Source: Pyrocephalus nanus
Taxonomy: Eukaryota > Chordata > Aves > Passeriformes > Tyrannidae
DNA length: 64,000 bases
Assembly: GCA_038380795.1 (NCBI GenBank)
Contig: CM076266.1
Coordinates: forward strand, 13,290,001 to 13,354,000
Direction: 5' to 3'
Part shown: piece by piece, positions 13,481-28,481 of the stretch
Layout: every line of letters starts with the position of its first letter
Position numbering within the stretch: position 1 is the stretch's first letter
Translations under genes and position numbers: made by a program
Notes under the pieces: model-generated
What the model saw: only the letters and a program-made list of their open reading frames with translations
What the model was told of the DNA's origin: nothing
The model's database searches: none

Positions 13481-16400
13481 CATTTACAAGCACTCTAGAA
13501 AACAGTCTTCATCTGCCTTTACTTTAAGAACTAGAAAGTAATGAACTGGAGCGGTTTCTTGCTGTCGTGGCTCTCGCAGGTTCTGCTGGTTTGTGGCACA
13601 CCTGGCAGACAAAATGCACCAACACGGAGCACAGGGTGTCATCAGCTACAGTACAGACATGCCTTACTGTGGGTAAATTGTGTCCCAGAGGCTGCATGAT
13701 GAACACAAACATGAGAGAAAAAGAATACAGCCAGCTCCTCAGGAAGAATAGGGAAAAACAGCAGCTGAATAAAAGGGCTGGATGGAGAAGATTACTGATT
13801 GTGTTTCAAACTGATGATTGATTACTTAATGGAATAAAACACTATAAATAAAAATATAGTTTACCACTCTGGTAATGATTAAATTTACCAGTCAGAGCAA
13901 TATGTGAGAAAGCACAGAGCCCAAGAACCACTGACAGCAGTATTTTGATGAGCACTATATTCTTGAGAAAAAAAATTTAAGTGAAAATTGAACAGATACA
14001 TAAGTACATAGTAGATCCAATATTATTAAAGCCATAGTAAAACCTAATGGTTGGAAATAGTGATAAATAAATGTAGATGAAATTTAGATTTAACTGTCAG
14101 GATCATTAACCCCTACCAATTTATTTATTGATGTGGTGATTCTTCTAAGTGTTCAAATTAAAGTTGAATGTCTCTAAATATATTTTAAGAGTAATCATTT
14201 CCTTCAGTTTCAGTTAGATACAACCAAAAAAAAAAAAAAAGGAATATATGAGGATACACGCTTGGATTTGCACACTAACAAAATAAATCATTTTATCTGA
14301 ACGAGATTCTCCCTCTGTCCTCATCTGAACACAGTAATTCCACAAAATCTTTCTCCATCAAATAATGTGAATTTAGAAGTACTTTTCTGTATTATAATCG
14401 TACCTGTACACTGGAGAAGTATACCTGGGGACAACATAGACTTTTTTGTCCTTTCAGCTGATAAAGGGATCTCCTACACTGCCTCAAAACATCTGAGCCT
14501 ACCTCACGGTATGGGATGCCTGAAAGAAAAGAGCCTCAAAATACCTGAGCCATTTGCATGGCAACAGTGAATCACCAAAGCATTTGCAGCAAGTCATGTC
14601 CATGTCAAACCCCTGACAGGAAAGACTAAGCAGAGATGGGTCCTATATCCAGGCTTCAAGACTCTCAAAACACAACAGCAGGACAATCAGCAGACACTTT
14701 CAGGAGTTTCCTTCCCATGCACTTGCCACTGACCTACTTCACTGTGACACATGGGTTCAAAACCTTATTACTTAAGGCAGGAATTTAGAAACTAATTTTA
14801 AAAAAATCTCAAGTAATGTATATAAACAATCCTGTATACTTTAAATTCAAATTGATGCTCTATTTTATTTGGAAAAAAAGGGCACTTCCCTCAAAGCCAA
14901 TACAGGGGCACAGCCACTGACATCCCTGACACAAGTAACAAACTGCATAAGAATCCAATGTTTATCTACAGACTCCCTGAAAATCTTAGAAAATGTATTA
15001 CTAGCATGGTTCTGTTTCAGTTAAGGGCTGAGAGTGTCATTCTGGGTGGTAAATTCTGAAGCATTTTTTTGCTTCTTGGTAAATTAACATCAATTTAATC
15101 TCCATCAAATGTAAAACTATTTTAAAGGCTGTGTCTGCTCAGACAAATACGAATAGAAAAAAATCCACTCAAACTGTACAGGCTCAGAAAATCTTGCATA
15201 TTCATTTAAAACAAAGAAAAAAGTGTAAATAAGAACAGAGTCATAGCAAAAAAAAAAAAAAATACAATGGAGTTGCCTTTAGCTGGAACATAATAAAGCA
15301 AGTGAGCAACTGCAGGAATTCTCTACTTTGCTATACCTTTACTGTAAGAACTCACCCAATCTGATACTATTAAGAGAAACAAGACACAGAATATAGACTC
15401 TGAGGATAAAAATACCTTTCAATGACCCAGACCATAACTGTAACATATGTGCAAATGTTCCACAAATCAAGACAATACACAAATTCAGGCTACTCACAAC
15501 AGAATACACTTTACTAATGCTTTCTATGGCTGTCATTATTTCACAGTCTTTGTATGGCGATATTTTCCTCCTTCCAAGCCCTAAAAGCATCAGCTTCAGA
15601 TGAGTATGTAAAGAACAGACTGGACTGAAGAGGTTGTAAGGAAAAAGTGTTCCTTAACAATGAGACAAACTGGCAGTGTACTTTACCTTTGCATTTTACA
15701 AACTGCAAACTTGCAGACTAACAATTCCCTTAGGATTTGAGCTCTGTCTTCAGGGGGCTTTTGTACGTGACAGGTTTTAATAAACATTAAAAATGTGAGC
15801 TAATTTAGAAATAATTTCTTTTAAATAAAAGTCCCAAAACTTTTTTTTTGTTATTATTTCCAGAGCCAAGGAAAAAGGAAGGCTGGAGAACTGCAGACAG
15901 CATTTTGATTTCTTACACGCTACCATGCACATTAACAGTTTTAAGGCACGAGAATCCCCAGGGCAATGCAGCTACGCACCCAAACTGACTCTCTCCTGCT
16001 GTTCTAACACACATATTTATGAAAGTACCACAAATATTTTGAAGGCAACACTTAAAATAAACATCCACCACAAGCAAAAGGAATTGCTATATTGATGTGG
16101 TTCCTTTTATCCTGACTTGAAACCATGCTGAGATCCAATGATAACAAGAAACACAGAAGGCAGAGTTTGTCACTGCTTTCAGCTGCAATTTTGACATCTG
16201 TTTCACAGCTCTTGGAAAGCCCATTTCCATTAATCTATCATGAGAAAGGACATGAGATAAAATTCCCAGGCTGCAGAGGGCATTAAGAGACTTTCCTAGC
16301 TGACTGTACATTAAGAAAGAACTGTAACAGCCAAATTATGTTTCTGTGAATAGACGGAAGATGCTGTAATTCTATTCCTCCTTTTGTCTTAATGGAGTTA

Positions 16401-18437
16401 TTTATGTTGCAGTCCTGGGGGCAGACCACTTACCAAAGACATTGCCAACCACCTGACACAGAAAGAGCAGACTAAGAACAGAAGATGACATGCTGGTCTC
16501 ATTCAGCAGAAGCAGGTCCATCCTTCCTTGACTTAGCCTGCAAATTATCATTTGTAAAAGTTTATATACATACATATATATATTACTCCTGATGCACTCT
16601 AACATTTAAGCAGATTCCACCAAACAACCCAGAGATTCATTATCAAATCTAGGTAAAGTAAGGGGAAATGACTGAAGGCTTCACCACAGAGAGAGCTTTC
16701 AAAGCATAGCTTTTGTAGTACTCATGTATTTTAAAAATAAGAACAAAAATACATTTGCCATTCAGTATCATTAAAACATAAACATAACGAGTTGCTTTAA
16801 AGTTGAACTTCCCTCAAATTAGTATCCTAAATCAAAGAGGGATAGAATGCTGGTCATATGCAGTTTCAACAGAAATTATGTACACTCAGCATGCCATTAA
16901 TAACTGGGCTTCTTTTATTTAAAAGATTAATTTCAAGCACCTGGCCTTGAAAGCATAAATCTCTGTTTTTATTACAAGATTCCAAACTGGCTTCCCTCGT
17001 ACACAAGCAAAAGCAGTACTAAAAGCAAATACAGTATCTGACAACAAAAGATACTTGTGGAGAAGGAATGAAACCAGGAGGAAGAAAGGGAAGACTGTTA
17101 GAGAAAAATAAATTAAACCATTCATCATATATATTTAACAGGTTTTCTATTTTCCTGTAGGACACTAACACTCTGTACTTATATTTGCTACTGAGAAGTA
17201 AAAGAAAGAGGTCACTAAAGAGCACTTACCTCCTTTATGCAACTTTGAGTTATTAACCCCAAATTTTAAGTTAACAGAAGTAAATGTTAGAAATGCTCCT
17301 TCAAGCATGAAGAACAGTCTGTGATATTAAAGTATGTTAGAACTCTGTTTGCAATCAGAAATACAGAAACACGGTGACTCAGCCATTTAAAAGAGAAAAG
17401 TAATTGGAACTAGCTCCTCTGAATTAACTTAATAAGCAAAAAGCCCAATGTTACTGATCCATATGGTGGGCGCTGTGTGGGTTGAAAGATACTTCACTTT
17501 TGAGAGTTTACTTTGAAGTCTAAACTAAAATAAGCATGGTGGTCTCAGCCCAAGTCCAAAACCCAAGTTCAAACACCACCAAAACTCATCTCATTTAATC
17601 TGGCCCAGCTGACTTCCTGGTAGGATGTATGAGAAGAAATGGTGTTTCTCTGAACAAGACTGGCAATAGGATAACAAAGCACTGAGAAGTTCACAGCACA
17701 GTTCAAGGCCAGAGAGGTCTCTGTCTGCACCGGTTTAAGAAACAGAGAACAACCACCCCATTGCCTGCAGGGTGTTTGTTATCTAGAGTCATAATTAAGG
17801 CATATGGGAAAGCAGCAGGAATTAAGAGTAAATACCAAAACTCCTGTCAAATGGAAAATTATTTAAACAAGCTATGAATACTTGTCATTATCTCTGTGAA
17901 TGTATTTACTGGGCTTTGACTCCCTCTTAACAGTCTTCATTTAATCTCAGCATGAAAAACAACAAGATTCAAGTTTGCTCAGTTTTCCCACTCAAGATGG
18001 GGCAGGAGACACTGACATTTGTACAGATTTACAGAAATCTTTATTTTTCAGACAGGACTTAAACATAATCCTACGAAATACCTCCCATTTGAGGAGAACA
18101 GGAAAGGTTTAGGGAGTCGCTCATCTCTTAACTTGGAGGCTACTTTTTATGTATAAAAATACTCACAGTACATTTCTGTAAACATGAAGGAAACCAAGTT
18201 AATAGTCCAGTTTACCACATACTTTGTGGTTTAACCACAAGAAATAAAACATAGTTGGCCCATGGGAGGATATCTGTATGCAGCGGGGTCATGCTTGAAC
18301 CAAAACTACCCCTAAGACTACTTTAGCTTTGACAAAGCCAGAAACAGAAGGCTCTGTTTTATGTATTAGATAGGACATTCAGCATTCTACTTCTGATGTT
18401 GTGTGACAGATTTTCACCAGCTGGCATCCACCGAAAC

Positions 18438-18453
18438 ATATATATATATATAT
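18438..18453. repeat. (TA)n microsatellite
   Basis: About eight TA units, flanked by ACA and TGT, so the whole is nearly palindromic. Confidence 0.8.
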
Positions 18454-21400
18454 GTTGAATTATGCCATATACAACCCTCAAACTACAGGCATACGTCTCT
18501 GCTTACCAGTGAGATACTTCCTTAGAGATGATGCAAGATTTAAGTCCTTCTCTTCCATCTCCTAGTACAAATTTATTCCCCCTTCATTTTCAACTTTACC
18601 ACACTAGAAAATGGTAAATCTTAGTTTATTCTTTTCTGTTCCTCTATTTTGTCAAGCTGCCCTGACAAAGAAGGAAATAGTTCTTCATCCATTGTCAACA
18701 GTGAGTTCAACCAGAGGACCAAAGGACAAAAGAGAAGGCCAAGGAGGGATGGGGTGCTTTAGATGCAGGAATCCAAGCTGCAGTCTGAGACACAAAAATG
18801 CAAGAAATGTTTGGGGTTTTTTTTATCTCTTTCCTCCAGTATCACACTACAGCTGAAATTCTATAAAAAAAACATAAGAAAGAACAAACTCAAAAAAAAC
18901 TTGTAATGAAAAGACAGCCAGGGCCATATCAACACTTGGCTTTATTTCAACCCGAAAGAAAAACAAACTTCGACACAGGGAAGAGCAAACACAGGGAAGG
19001 GTGACCATTTGCAGGCAAGGAAGGTCAGACATCTGAACAAACTTGCTAGAGCAAGGGAGCTCTCCAGGCAAACACTTCCTTTTGGCAAACATCTTCCCTC
19101 TTACAAGACACTTTTCACCTATGAACACACAATGCATTTACAACCTTCCAAGTGTATGTAGCACACCACTGGGCACCCGATACATCCTTATGGTGTTACC
19201 AAAAGTTAACCCATAGAAGTCTCCAAGGTTTGCATCAGCACTGAGCACATCCCTAAGAAAAAGGAGAATATGGATTGCTGAGGCCACGGGTCCACTTTGC
19301 ACTTGATCAGCCAGGCACAAACATGAAGGTTTTCTTTCCCGTCACAAAGTGCTCAGCCAAGGGAAGCAGGACCAATAAGTTAATAATATTACAGTACTGT
19401 CACTGTAGCACTGAAATTAGTATTATTACTTACAAACCCTGATAGCAAAAATGAGGCTAAAATGGCCCAAATTTGAAAAAGCTGTTATCTAGGGACAGGG
19501 ATAGAAGAGGGAAGCCTATTCAAAGTCATCTGTAAGCTGTATGCCTGTTTGAAACAATTTATTCACCCTCCAGTTGACAAAAGCGTTGTTTTACAAAGTA
19601 AAATTCAGATTCTATAAAATACACCCTCTCCTAGTTATCCATTCACCCTTGTGAAAAGATGTAACTGGTTTAGGATTTGTTCTTGTTTTACATGAACTTT
19701 AGAATCTACGTAGTTCCCTCACGATAAAGACTCAGATATGGGGAATCCTAAAGGTGGAGCTTCAGAGTGTCTCCAAGTTCACCCCCAATTGATTCCCCAA
19801 AAGGAAGAAGTAATAACTCAACATTCATAGTGGCAAAAAACCAAACCCAATTGCTCTGTTCCTACAGCAGCAACACAGGATTTCACAGACAAACATAAAG
19901 GAGCTTTCAACTGCAAAGTAAGGAAAGATTATCCAATTTCTCTCCTGAACCATGCCAGAATCCTCCTGCCATTGTGCCAAGATCTTAAGGCTGGCTCTGA
20001 TCACTGATATTTCTAGGGACTGAAAGACCCTTAAATCTCCAAGAAGCAGGACTAACATGCACAGAGGATGCAAATTGGCCGCATTTCTATCCTACAGGCT
20101 TTGGGGCAGGGAATTCTCCATGGAGCAGCAGACTCTGAGCTCACTGTCTCATTCACCTTGTAAAACTCTGGAAAAAAATACCCAACCTTCCAGCACTCTC
20201 CCAAGGCAAAACCAAAGTGTGCTGCACATTATATGTCCCACAGACCTGCTGCTTGATAAACAGCACAGCCACTTCACAAATGTTACACAATTCGAAGTGT
20301 TTTACACATTTTCTAAAGTCCTGTATTTACATGGCAGCTTTGTATCGACCGCACAAGAAGAGTGATTTTTAAATTATAGTTCTGTATTAGTTACCTATTG
20401 GTAAATTGAATTTGTGCCACAGAAATTAAATTACTGGCACAGTATTTTTAGAATACAAAAATAAAATTATTATACCAGAAATTTTGCCTACTATAGGCAC
20501 ATTATGGCAGACAGAGATAAAACTCATCAGCCTACAGCCTGCCACAGCCTCACATGATATCAGCGATCAACTTCAGAGCACACACGAGTGGCTTTGAAAG
20601 GAGACACTGTGATGTGAGCCTGCAGACTAGAAAGGAAAATTCAAGCCCTTAAAAGGGATTGCATCGTTGAGATAAATGAGCACAGGTGTCACTGGTTTAG
20701 CTGGAATTAGCATTAGAATTTAGGACTCCAAAGAATTTAGAATGTTTAGAAGTCTGTAAATAAATTAATTTAGTGAAGGAAAACAATCTGTTAAAGAAGA
20801 ACTTCATTAATTGAGGGTTATGTTTCTTCACCAAGCAAGGATTAGAGCCTGACAAAACACACAAAGACACTCCTTCCAAAGGATCAGTGTGCCCACTGAG
20901 ACCAGGGTTAACCCTGAAGCTTTTTTGCTCTCAGCATACTTGCAATTCTCTTCCAACTTCAGTTTTACTAGAAAGTGAACCATCTCTGCATTACAGCATC
21001 CCGCAGTATGCCAAAGTAGCCATAAAAAGAGCAACTCTGCTTCTTTGTGATGAAAAAAATACTTTCCAGCAATTTTGTTAACCAATAGAAAACTAACATT
21101 TTAAACATTTAAAGGCTAAGGTGTACAGATGGGGTTCGGTGTTTCCCTAAAAAAACCACATCTCAAATTCCCTGAAAAAAAGGCCATTCAATTATATGCT
21201 TGAAGTCTACTGAATCACTTGCTTTCTTCAAAGGGGACAAGAAAATAACTCAGTCAAATTTTTCACACACTGAAATGCTGTAACAGGTTTTAAAGATTGG
21301 GTTCCCGTATCTTAATTTCACAGTGTCCCAGCAAGTTACTTAAACAGAATAATAAGCACATCTCTTGAGGCAGCAGGTCCTCTCCAACTTCTAAGCACAA

Positions 21401-22806
21401 TCCAGACTGGTATTGTTCTTGCTGATAATCTAGTTTGCGCTCCTTTCAGAGAGATTTTGGAAATATAATTAAATTATTTTTAGAAGTTTTAGTTTCCGGT
21501 AACTAATGGCAGCAAACTTATGATAGCAAAAAGAGCAGATGCATATTTGTGGGGGAAAAAAGTTAATCTGCATGATTAGGCATCAATTCTTTAATCAAAA
21601 CTAAAATAAAAATATATATTTCTTAGTTTTGATCAGTTTAAGAAACATTCAAACATTAATTAAGCATTGCTTGTCTCACTTCCTAGCACACTCACATTTC
21701 AAGGTGATGCATCTATTTTGTAAATATACATCCATGTTAACCTTCTACATCAAACATTTAATAAGCAATGGGTAACACAGAAAGAGAGAGAGAGGGACAG
21801 AGAAACTATATTTGCTTAGAATCCCTAAAACAGTGCTTCTGGCTTCTGTACCACTTTACAGTATTTGAATGTATTCTGTAGTTCTCAATATCCTGCAGCA
21901 TATAAACAATCAAAAGTGCCAAACCATTCTCCATTATTTTAAGAATATACACATATATACGCAAGCAGGAATATGTCAGAATTGTCAGTTACTAGAAGGA
22001 TCATTAAAACTTTTTTTTGAAGTTAAGAATGATCATAGCATCAAAGCTTGAAATTACCCTATGCAAAAGGTCATTTTTCACAATGCAACAGAGAAAGGAG
22101 GAACAGAAAATACATAGTCAAGAAGACTACAAAGGATCAGAATATTTTAACTATTCAGAACAAAGGAAAAACAAGAACAGTCATCCAGAAAGCAGACAAT
22201 TCTTTATTAGTCTATAGGGCTTTCTAAATATCAGTCAGAAGGAGATATGGCAGTCCTACTGAAACAGAAAATAAGCAGTGTTTGTGAATAACAAAACATT
22301 TTCCTTAAATCGGTAATGAACACATCAAGAATATTTCAAGGGCAATACAAATAAGACTGGAATTACTTACTAATAGTCTGAAAGCTAACAGCCTTATCAA
22401 TATGATAGAAGAGTGGCCTCATAAAGAAAATGCTTATCTTTGTTAGGAGATACAGTTGAAAGGATGAACATAAACCAGAATTAACAATATTAACACCTGC
22501 TTGCAACTATTTTTCCTTATTACAGCTACATGCTTCCACACCCCAATCACAAAGTTAAAACAGAAGAAAGAACTGAGACGGTTTTGCCAAAGCAAAGACT
22601 TAATCTTTGTGAAATCTAAAAGCCTTCTGCTGCCTCTCCATCTGCCTAGCTGGAATTACAGTGCCTGTCACTGAACAATTTCCAGTTAAAAAAAACAAAA
22701 CCAGGATTAACGCCGATAATGGACTCTGTTCGTTCATCCACCAATTAATACAGACACCTCCAGGCAGAAACACACCATGTGCTTGCTGTGCCTTCTCCCT
22801 GGCACA

Positions 22807-22826
22807 GCTGCTGCTGCTGCTGCTGC
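22807..22826. repeat. (GCT/AGC)n trinucleotide run, six to seven units
   Basis: A pure GCT run on the plus strand (AGC on the CCNY sense strand) in intron 1. It is short, within the normal stable range for such repeats. Confidence 0.85.
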
Positions 22827-23669
22827 ACACGTGAATGCAAAATACAGAATCCAACCCAGACAGCAACTGGGCAGGACATACCCCCCTAAAACACCCATTT
22901 CCCATATAATGCTCCACGTCACACTGTACACAACACTTACCAGCTGGTTTCTCTTATCCTTGGATAAAAGAAATGGCAGAATACCAAACAGTTGTTTATT
23001 ACATGTGTAGAAAACTTTTAGGAAACAAACATAAGGGAATATTTGAGACATCAGTGCAGTCACGGGCAGTGGCTAGAAGTAGATAACTGCAAGCAATAAC
23101 AGAGACAACAGAATAACATCACCTTCTGTCTGTTTACTTTTATGTCCCAATTTTGTAAAGTAGCATCAACAATGCACAGACTTTATTGCAATTTCAGAAA
23201 TTACTGGGGACAGCTTTAAAACCATCATAGAAGCAATATAAAAAATGGACAAGATTTCAAGCCTCAGAAGTTGAACTGGATAAGGGGCAGTTTTGAACAT
23301 ACTGACAGTGTAACATTTTGTAGGTTTTATCTGTCAAGTTCTTCACTAGGCTTCTAATTGAGACATGCACACAATCATAAGTGGACCAAAATTGCTGAGG
23401 TTAAAGTATTTTTTTAATCAGTGTTCTGGGTAGGCATTAGATGAAATACATAAAAATTATGGTCTAGAATATCACCTGTTGACTCTCCTAAATGGAATAT
23501 TCTGAACATTAATCTTCTGTGAAATACAATCTTTGAAGAGGTTTTTCTATTCATTGGAAATGAGGAGGAACCGAAACAATAAGACCAGAAATGCACGAGC
23601 ACTTGACTGTGGTTTCAAATTGCAATATTGCTTCCTTCTTGAATATCTATCTCGTGAATAAGTGCAGTA

Positions 23670-23690
23670 CGGAATTCGGCACGCGGGACG
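23670..23690. other. CpG-dense, cDNA-adapter-like 16-mer
   Basis: GAATTCGGCACGCGGG at 23672-23687 matches the widely used EcoRI cDNA-library adapter (GAATTCGGCACGAGG) at 14 of its 15 bases, and it ends in ACGCGGG like a template-switch primer. Five CpGs fall within about 21 bases in an otherwise CpG-poor AT-rich intron. The 13-mer AATAAGTGCAGTA lies directly to its left (23657-23669) and recurs at 23856-23868. It may be an assembly or cloning artefact, an insertion, or coincidence. Confidence 0.4.
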
Positions 23691-25896
23691 TTGGAATTTT
23701 TTTCCCCTTAATCTATTGTTTCAGGCACCATCAGATTTGATATGCACATCCACTTTCACAGCCAGTCTGTGGCTAGTCCTCAACTTTAGTTCAACTTCTG
23801 AATGTCATTTACTTTTCAAGTATGTAATTCTTGCAATTACTAAAGATGCCTATATAATAAGTGCAGTATAGTCTGGAATACACCTTTTCTAGAAAAAAAA
23901 GTACTTTCTTTTATCCAATAGTAATGCATTTCCCAATAAAAATCTAGTTTTCTTTTCAGTGTTTGTTAAAAATGCTATCCAATACACAGAACAGCAAAAA
24001 TGTTAACAGAAGGTTCATGTTTCCAGTTTCTTTTTTCCTTCTCACACTGCTCAGGCAAGCAAACACCAGACTATGAAGCACAGCTGATGGTTCCACTGCA
24101 TTCCTAACCAAAGGATGATTATAGGGCATGTAATACTCAAATCACCCCCAGTATTCTATGCAGAGAAGTTAAGAACTACAGACACCCTAAGGCTGCCTAC
24201 AGCTCCTTCAGAGATCAGGAGGTCAGGACTGAAAGACACCAATAAGTGAGTTTTGGAAAATCTATCCCATATCCTCAGCTGACTGAGAAAGATGGCCCCT
24301 TGCTCCTCCCTCAAATCAAACCTCAGTCTATATGGGCAAACAATTGTGCAGCACAAGCACTGAAATCATATTTCTCATTGAAAATTTAACTTGATTTGTA
24401 CATCCTTATAAAACATATCAGTATGTGATATCTATCAGAATTAATCTTTAAGAACAAAATTAAGTAAACAAAAGTATTTTTTAACATCTAGTTGATTCCA
24501 AAAACTTGTCACTCTGTACTCATAAACCCTCAATGCAGCCCAGACTTTGTAAAATTAAAGTGTCAAATATGGATGTCTGCTGCTCACATACCAGCACATT
24601 TCTGTGGGGCTCCAGCATGTGCTCTTCTGCCTGGGAAATTCAGGAGTGCACTCCAAAGCAATCCCACAGACAAACTTTATTACCTGCCTCAGAAGCAACC
24701 CAAATGCAGTACAGAGTTTTATAAAAAAATAAATGTTTGGGGTTTTTTTTTTGGTCACATCCAAAGACAGTTCTATTTCTTGCCTCCATCTTTTACACAT
24801 TTAGAGGTATTATTGAGTTCCATAAAGCTCTTCTAATACAGCCCAGTGCAGATGTTCTATGCACTTTTTCCTGAGCAGCCACTCCTGTCAGACATTGTCT
24901 TGACCAGCTGTGGGATTTCTCAAATTCTCTGCTACAAGCTAATACAACACTTGAGGACAAGTATGTAAGGCACTCTTTGAAAGGCAGTAAAATTTATCAA
25001 AGGCTTATTTTGCAACTGGATTTTAAGTTTACAGAGTAATCCAGTGGCTTTGCCTTCCTAAAAGTCAGTGTTATATAGTGAGTATTTTAGCATAATATAT
25101 ACATAGCAAATACTCATCAGAAAACAAAATAAGCAGTAACAGACCCTTAGTCTGAAGGAAGGGAGACAGAAGAGCAGTTGGTCAGGTACCTTTTAAATAT
25201 ACTTCCACAGAGAAAATATTTGAGATAGGGAAAAATCTGTCCTTTGCTAAAACCCACAAGGGAGTTGAAAAGGTAAGAAAGGGTTTCCACAGCTCAAGGC
25301 TGTAGCTACTATCAAAATAGCTATAAATTAAGCTCTAAGTAGAGACAGTGCTGGACTTCACTCAAAAAGAAAACAGCAAGTCAAATGTATCATTTTAATG
25401 GTAAATGAATCTTCAGTGGGTGACCAAAGTTGCAGATCTTGTCTTGGACACAGCCAAGTACCCGAACAAACACACCACATGCAGTTCACCTTGCAGGTCA
25501 ATGAGGCCCTTCTCGTATATGTCCTTCACATCTCAACAGTCAGCACAGAAGAAAACAGTTTTCAGCCAGGACTGGTAAGAAAGAAAAACTCCTATGTGAG
25601 CCAGGAACTAAGGACCAAACCCCAAATGAATATTTTGGTTTTGACTGCAAACAGGAGGGTCGTTTTTCACCTTTTGTGGGTTTTTTTTTTTGAGAATAAA
25701 CAATAAAAGTCAAGAAGACCTATTGTACAGTGTACAGAGGCGTAAAGGAATCAGCAAAGTAAGTCTATGGCTGTTATCAACTCTGTTTGATTTCCATGTT
25801 CCTGGCAGGAACCAGTGTTTCAAGAGCTTCTACATTCACCCAGAACCCTGGATTTTCTTTACCAGGAGGTTTCAGTTGTGGGGGGTTTTATATAAA

Positions 25897-25940
25897 TGTA
25901 CATAAGTATGTACATACATATATACATACACAAACACACA
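25897..25940 (+). repeat. Imperfect TACA/CA microsatellite
   Basis: Alternating GTACATA, TACATACA and CAAACACACA units form a degenerate purine-pyrimidine repeat. Confidence 0.7.
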
Positions 25941-28450
25941 TGAAAAAAGCCCCCCCAAAAAAAACAACCCCACAAATAAAACAAAATCTATTCTGTAACT
26001 CTTTCAGCATTATTTGACTTTCAAGGAAGCAATTTTACTGCAAGAACTAGATTCACTTTTTATTTGGTCTAAACTGGCAGGAAACCTCTCTCTTTCTTTT
26101 CTTACAGGCTTCTGAAAAATTACACAGCCTAAAGGAACTGCCAAACCTTGGATCTGACTTCAAGAGCTGCCTCGATACATCACCTTGGAAAATAAAGAGA
26201 TAAATTTTCTTAAATGTGGCTCTACTGAGTTCAGTTAAGCTTATTTACAGCAGATCAGTATTTAACCCTACATGACTGTCAGAGCTGAGAGAAGGGTATT
26301 GGAGCAAGCAATTTAGGGATGCTGCAATTCCTCCTACAGTCTGCAGAACCAATGAATAGGACAGTATTTCCCACCCATTCACCATATGTCTTCTAACGTG
26401 TTTCAAGGGCTTTTAATTCTCTCACAAATATTACTTGTTGACATGGAGATTGCTCTGCTTGAAAGATGCCTACTGTTATTTTTAATGCTAGCTTGCAGCA
26501 TCAAGATACTGTCTTTACAAAATAAAAATCTTTTATAACAGGGAAATTAAAGAACTTCCATTAAGGGGAAGAGGACATACATTAACTTAAAAATAAATTC
26601 TAGTCACAAGAGTCAGGCAAGATTTTGCAAGATTATTTAATATCCGAATTGTTTTCTGCTTTCTTTGTACATCTCATCGATCCTTTTTCTTTAATTCCAT
26701 CTGCCTAGTAAACAAAGGGCCAAGGACATTTCTCTACTGCTGTCTGAGCTTGAAAACACAGTAAGTTAGCCATTATTAATATATTATACTAATAAGCACA
26801 AGTATGAATACATAAAAAGTGTTGTTCATCACAGCAACCTTCATTTGCAAGTAATTTCTGATTCTCCATTGTTTACTAGGTCAGTGTACCACCACGGAGA
26901 TGATAATGATCCCTTTTAATCAAAGGAATGAAGCTAATGGAAATAACTAATTGTAACTACCAATGAATTAGCTATTTATGTAAGATACATAGGCATGTGC
27001 CTGAACATAACTGCTATATAATATGAGAAGGAAATTGTGAGTTTTTCCTCCCATCTGTTTTAAACTCCATTATGAAAATACACTCACCCTAAGTTTAGCT
27101 ATGGGATCAAAAAATGCTATCATGACCCCAGTTCTGGATAACTTCAGCCTGCTAGGATAAGAAAACCTACTTGTACCAAAACAATAAAGGGATAAACAGA
27201 AGGTAAAAGAGAAAGAAGGAAACAAGAAAATTATAGAGGGTGAACAAAGGCCACCAGACCCAAACAGCATAATCGACAGAGGTAATGCCATTTAGCAGTG
27301 ACAAAACTGCTTTCTTGAACCAAGCCTTGGGTTTCTCTCAATAAGCAAATATTGTCAAACTCTTATTTGAAAGATGCCACAGAGAGCTTTCCAGAGATCA
27401 AATAGGTTCCTGGGTAAAATTATTTTCCAAGTTACAAGTAGATATTATTACCAATTCTCTAGAAGACATCAACAATAAAACTTTATCAGTGCATACTTGC
27501 CCTATTATTTTCTATCAGATACCAAGATAAAAGTACGTGAGTTACGTAAGGAAAGAGAACTGTAGCAAACAATAGGAAGATAATAGGACTATTTATTAAT
27601 CAGATGAGATATCCTCTTTCAACAAGTGTCTTGCTGAACAGACAGCTGAGTGCTAAGCAACTTGCTAAAGCAAGCTCCACATTCTGAATTACTTCAACAA
27701 GCCTTATTCTCATATAGGCCCTGTTTGGCAAACTTATCATAGGAATGAACTGCAAGATAACAAGCAGCTCAGATGCTTTCATATCATTGCAAATGTGTTT
27801 TACAGCTAGCAATGGGCTTCAGTATACAGTTTACAGGCACTGCTGAACTGAACTTCACACTTAATTATATATTGCTGGACCCATGCCAAAGCAGTTATAT
27901 CAGGAGTTACCCCCACCTCCATTTGATAGTTACCTTTAACAGCTTATTTCTGCTATACCTGCATCAAAACTAATTAACCTCAATGGAAACCAGGATTAAA
28001 ACCCCCATGTAAGAATGGAAAATGGCACAGGCAAGTCAGCACATTCTCATGAGATCTAGGTGCCAAAACATATCATTTTTATCAGATAAATAAGACAAGC
28101 CATAGAGATACAGTAACATTTGGCAGTATGCTGACTTAACACATGACATTCCCCACAGCTTTGGTCAGCACAGCATGATCAGCGTGAAGGAACTGCAGAT
28201 GGAGATGATGGGATGGCCAGCGAGGAGAGCACAGGAGGCACTCATGACCAACTCAGTAACCTGCTGCAGAACCCTTTCTAGGAGAAGCAGACAACAGAGC
28301 TGGAGAGACTTCCTGACCTACAGAACCACAAACTAAAACCTCCACATGGACAAGAGCCACAGACTAACCAAAACCAAGAGAAGGAAGAGCACCAGACATG
28401 GGCCACAACTGGGAGATGGAAACTCCCTCTAGGTTCCGCCATTCCCCGGC

Positions 28451-28481
28451 AGGACAGGACAGGACGGGGCTGGGCTGGGCT
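28451..28481 (+). repeat. Compound (AGGAC)3 (GGGCT)3 repeat
   Basis: Three AGGAC units are followed directly by about three GGGCT units inside a locally GC-rich patch (about 28380-28610). No gene is recognised in the patch. Confidence 0.75.

Noticed and set aside
14753..14765. GGTTCAAAACC, tRNA B-box-like
   Set aside because: No A box or cloverleaf around it.
15945..15952. GGCACGAG, part of the cDNA adapter (also at 49995-50002)
   Set aside because: Only 8 bases with no EcoRI site or other adapter sequence; expected by chance.
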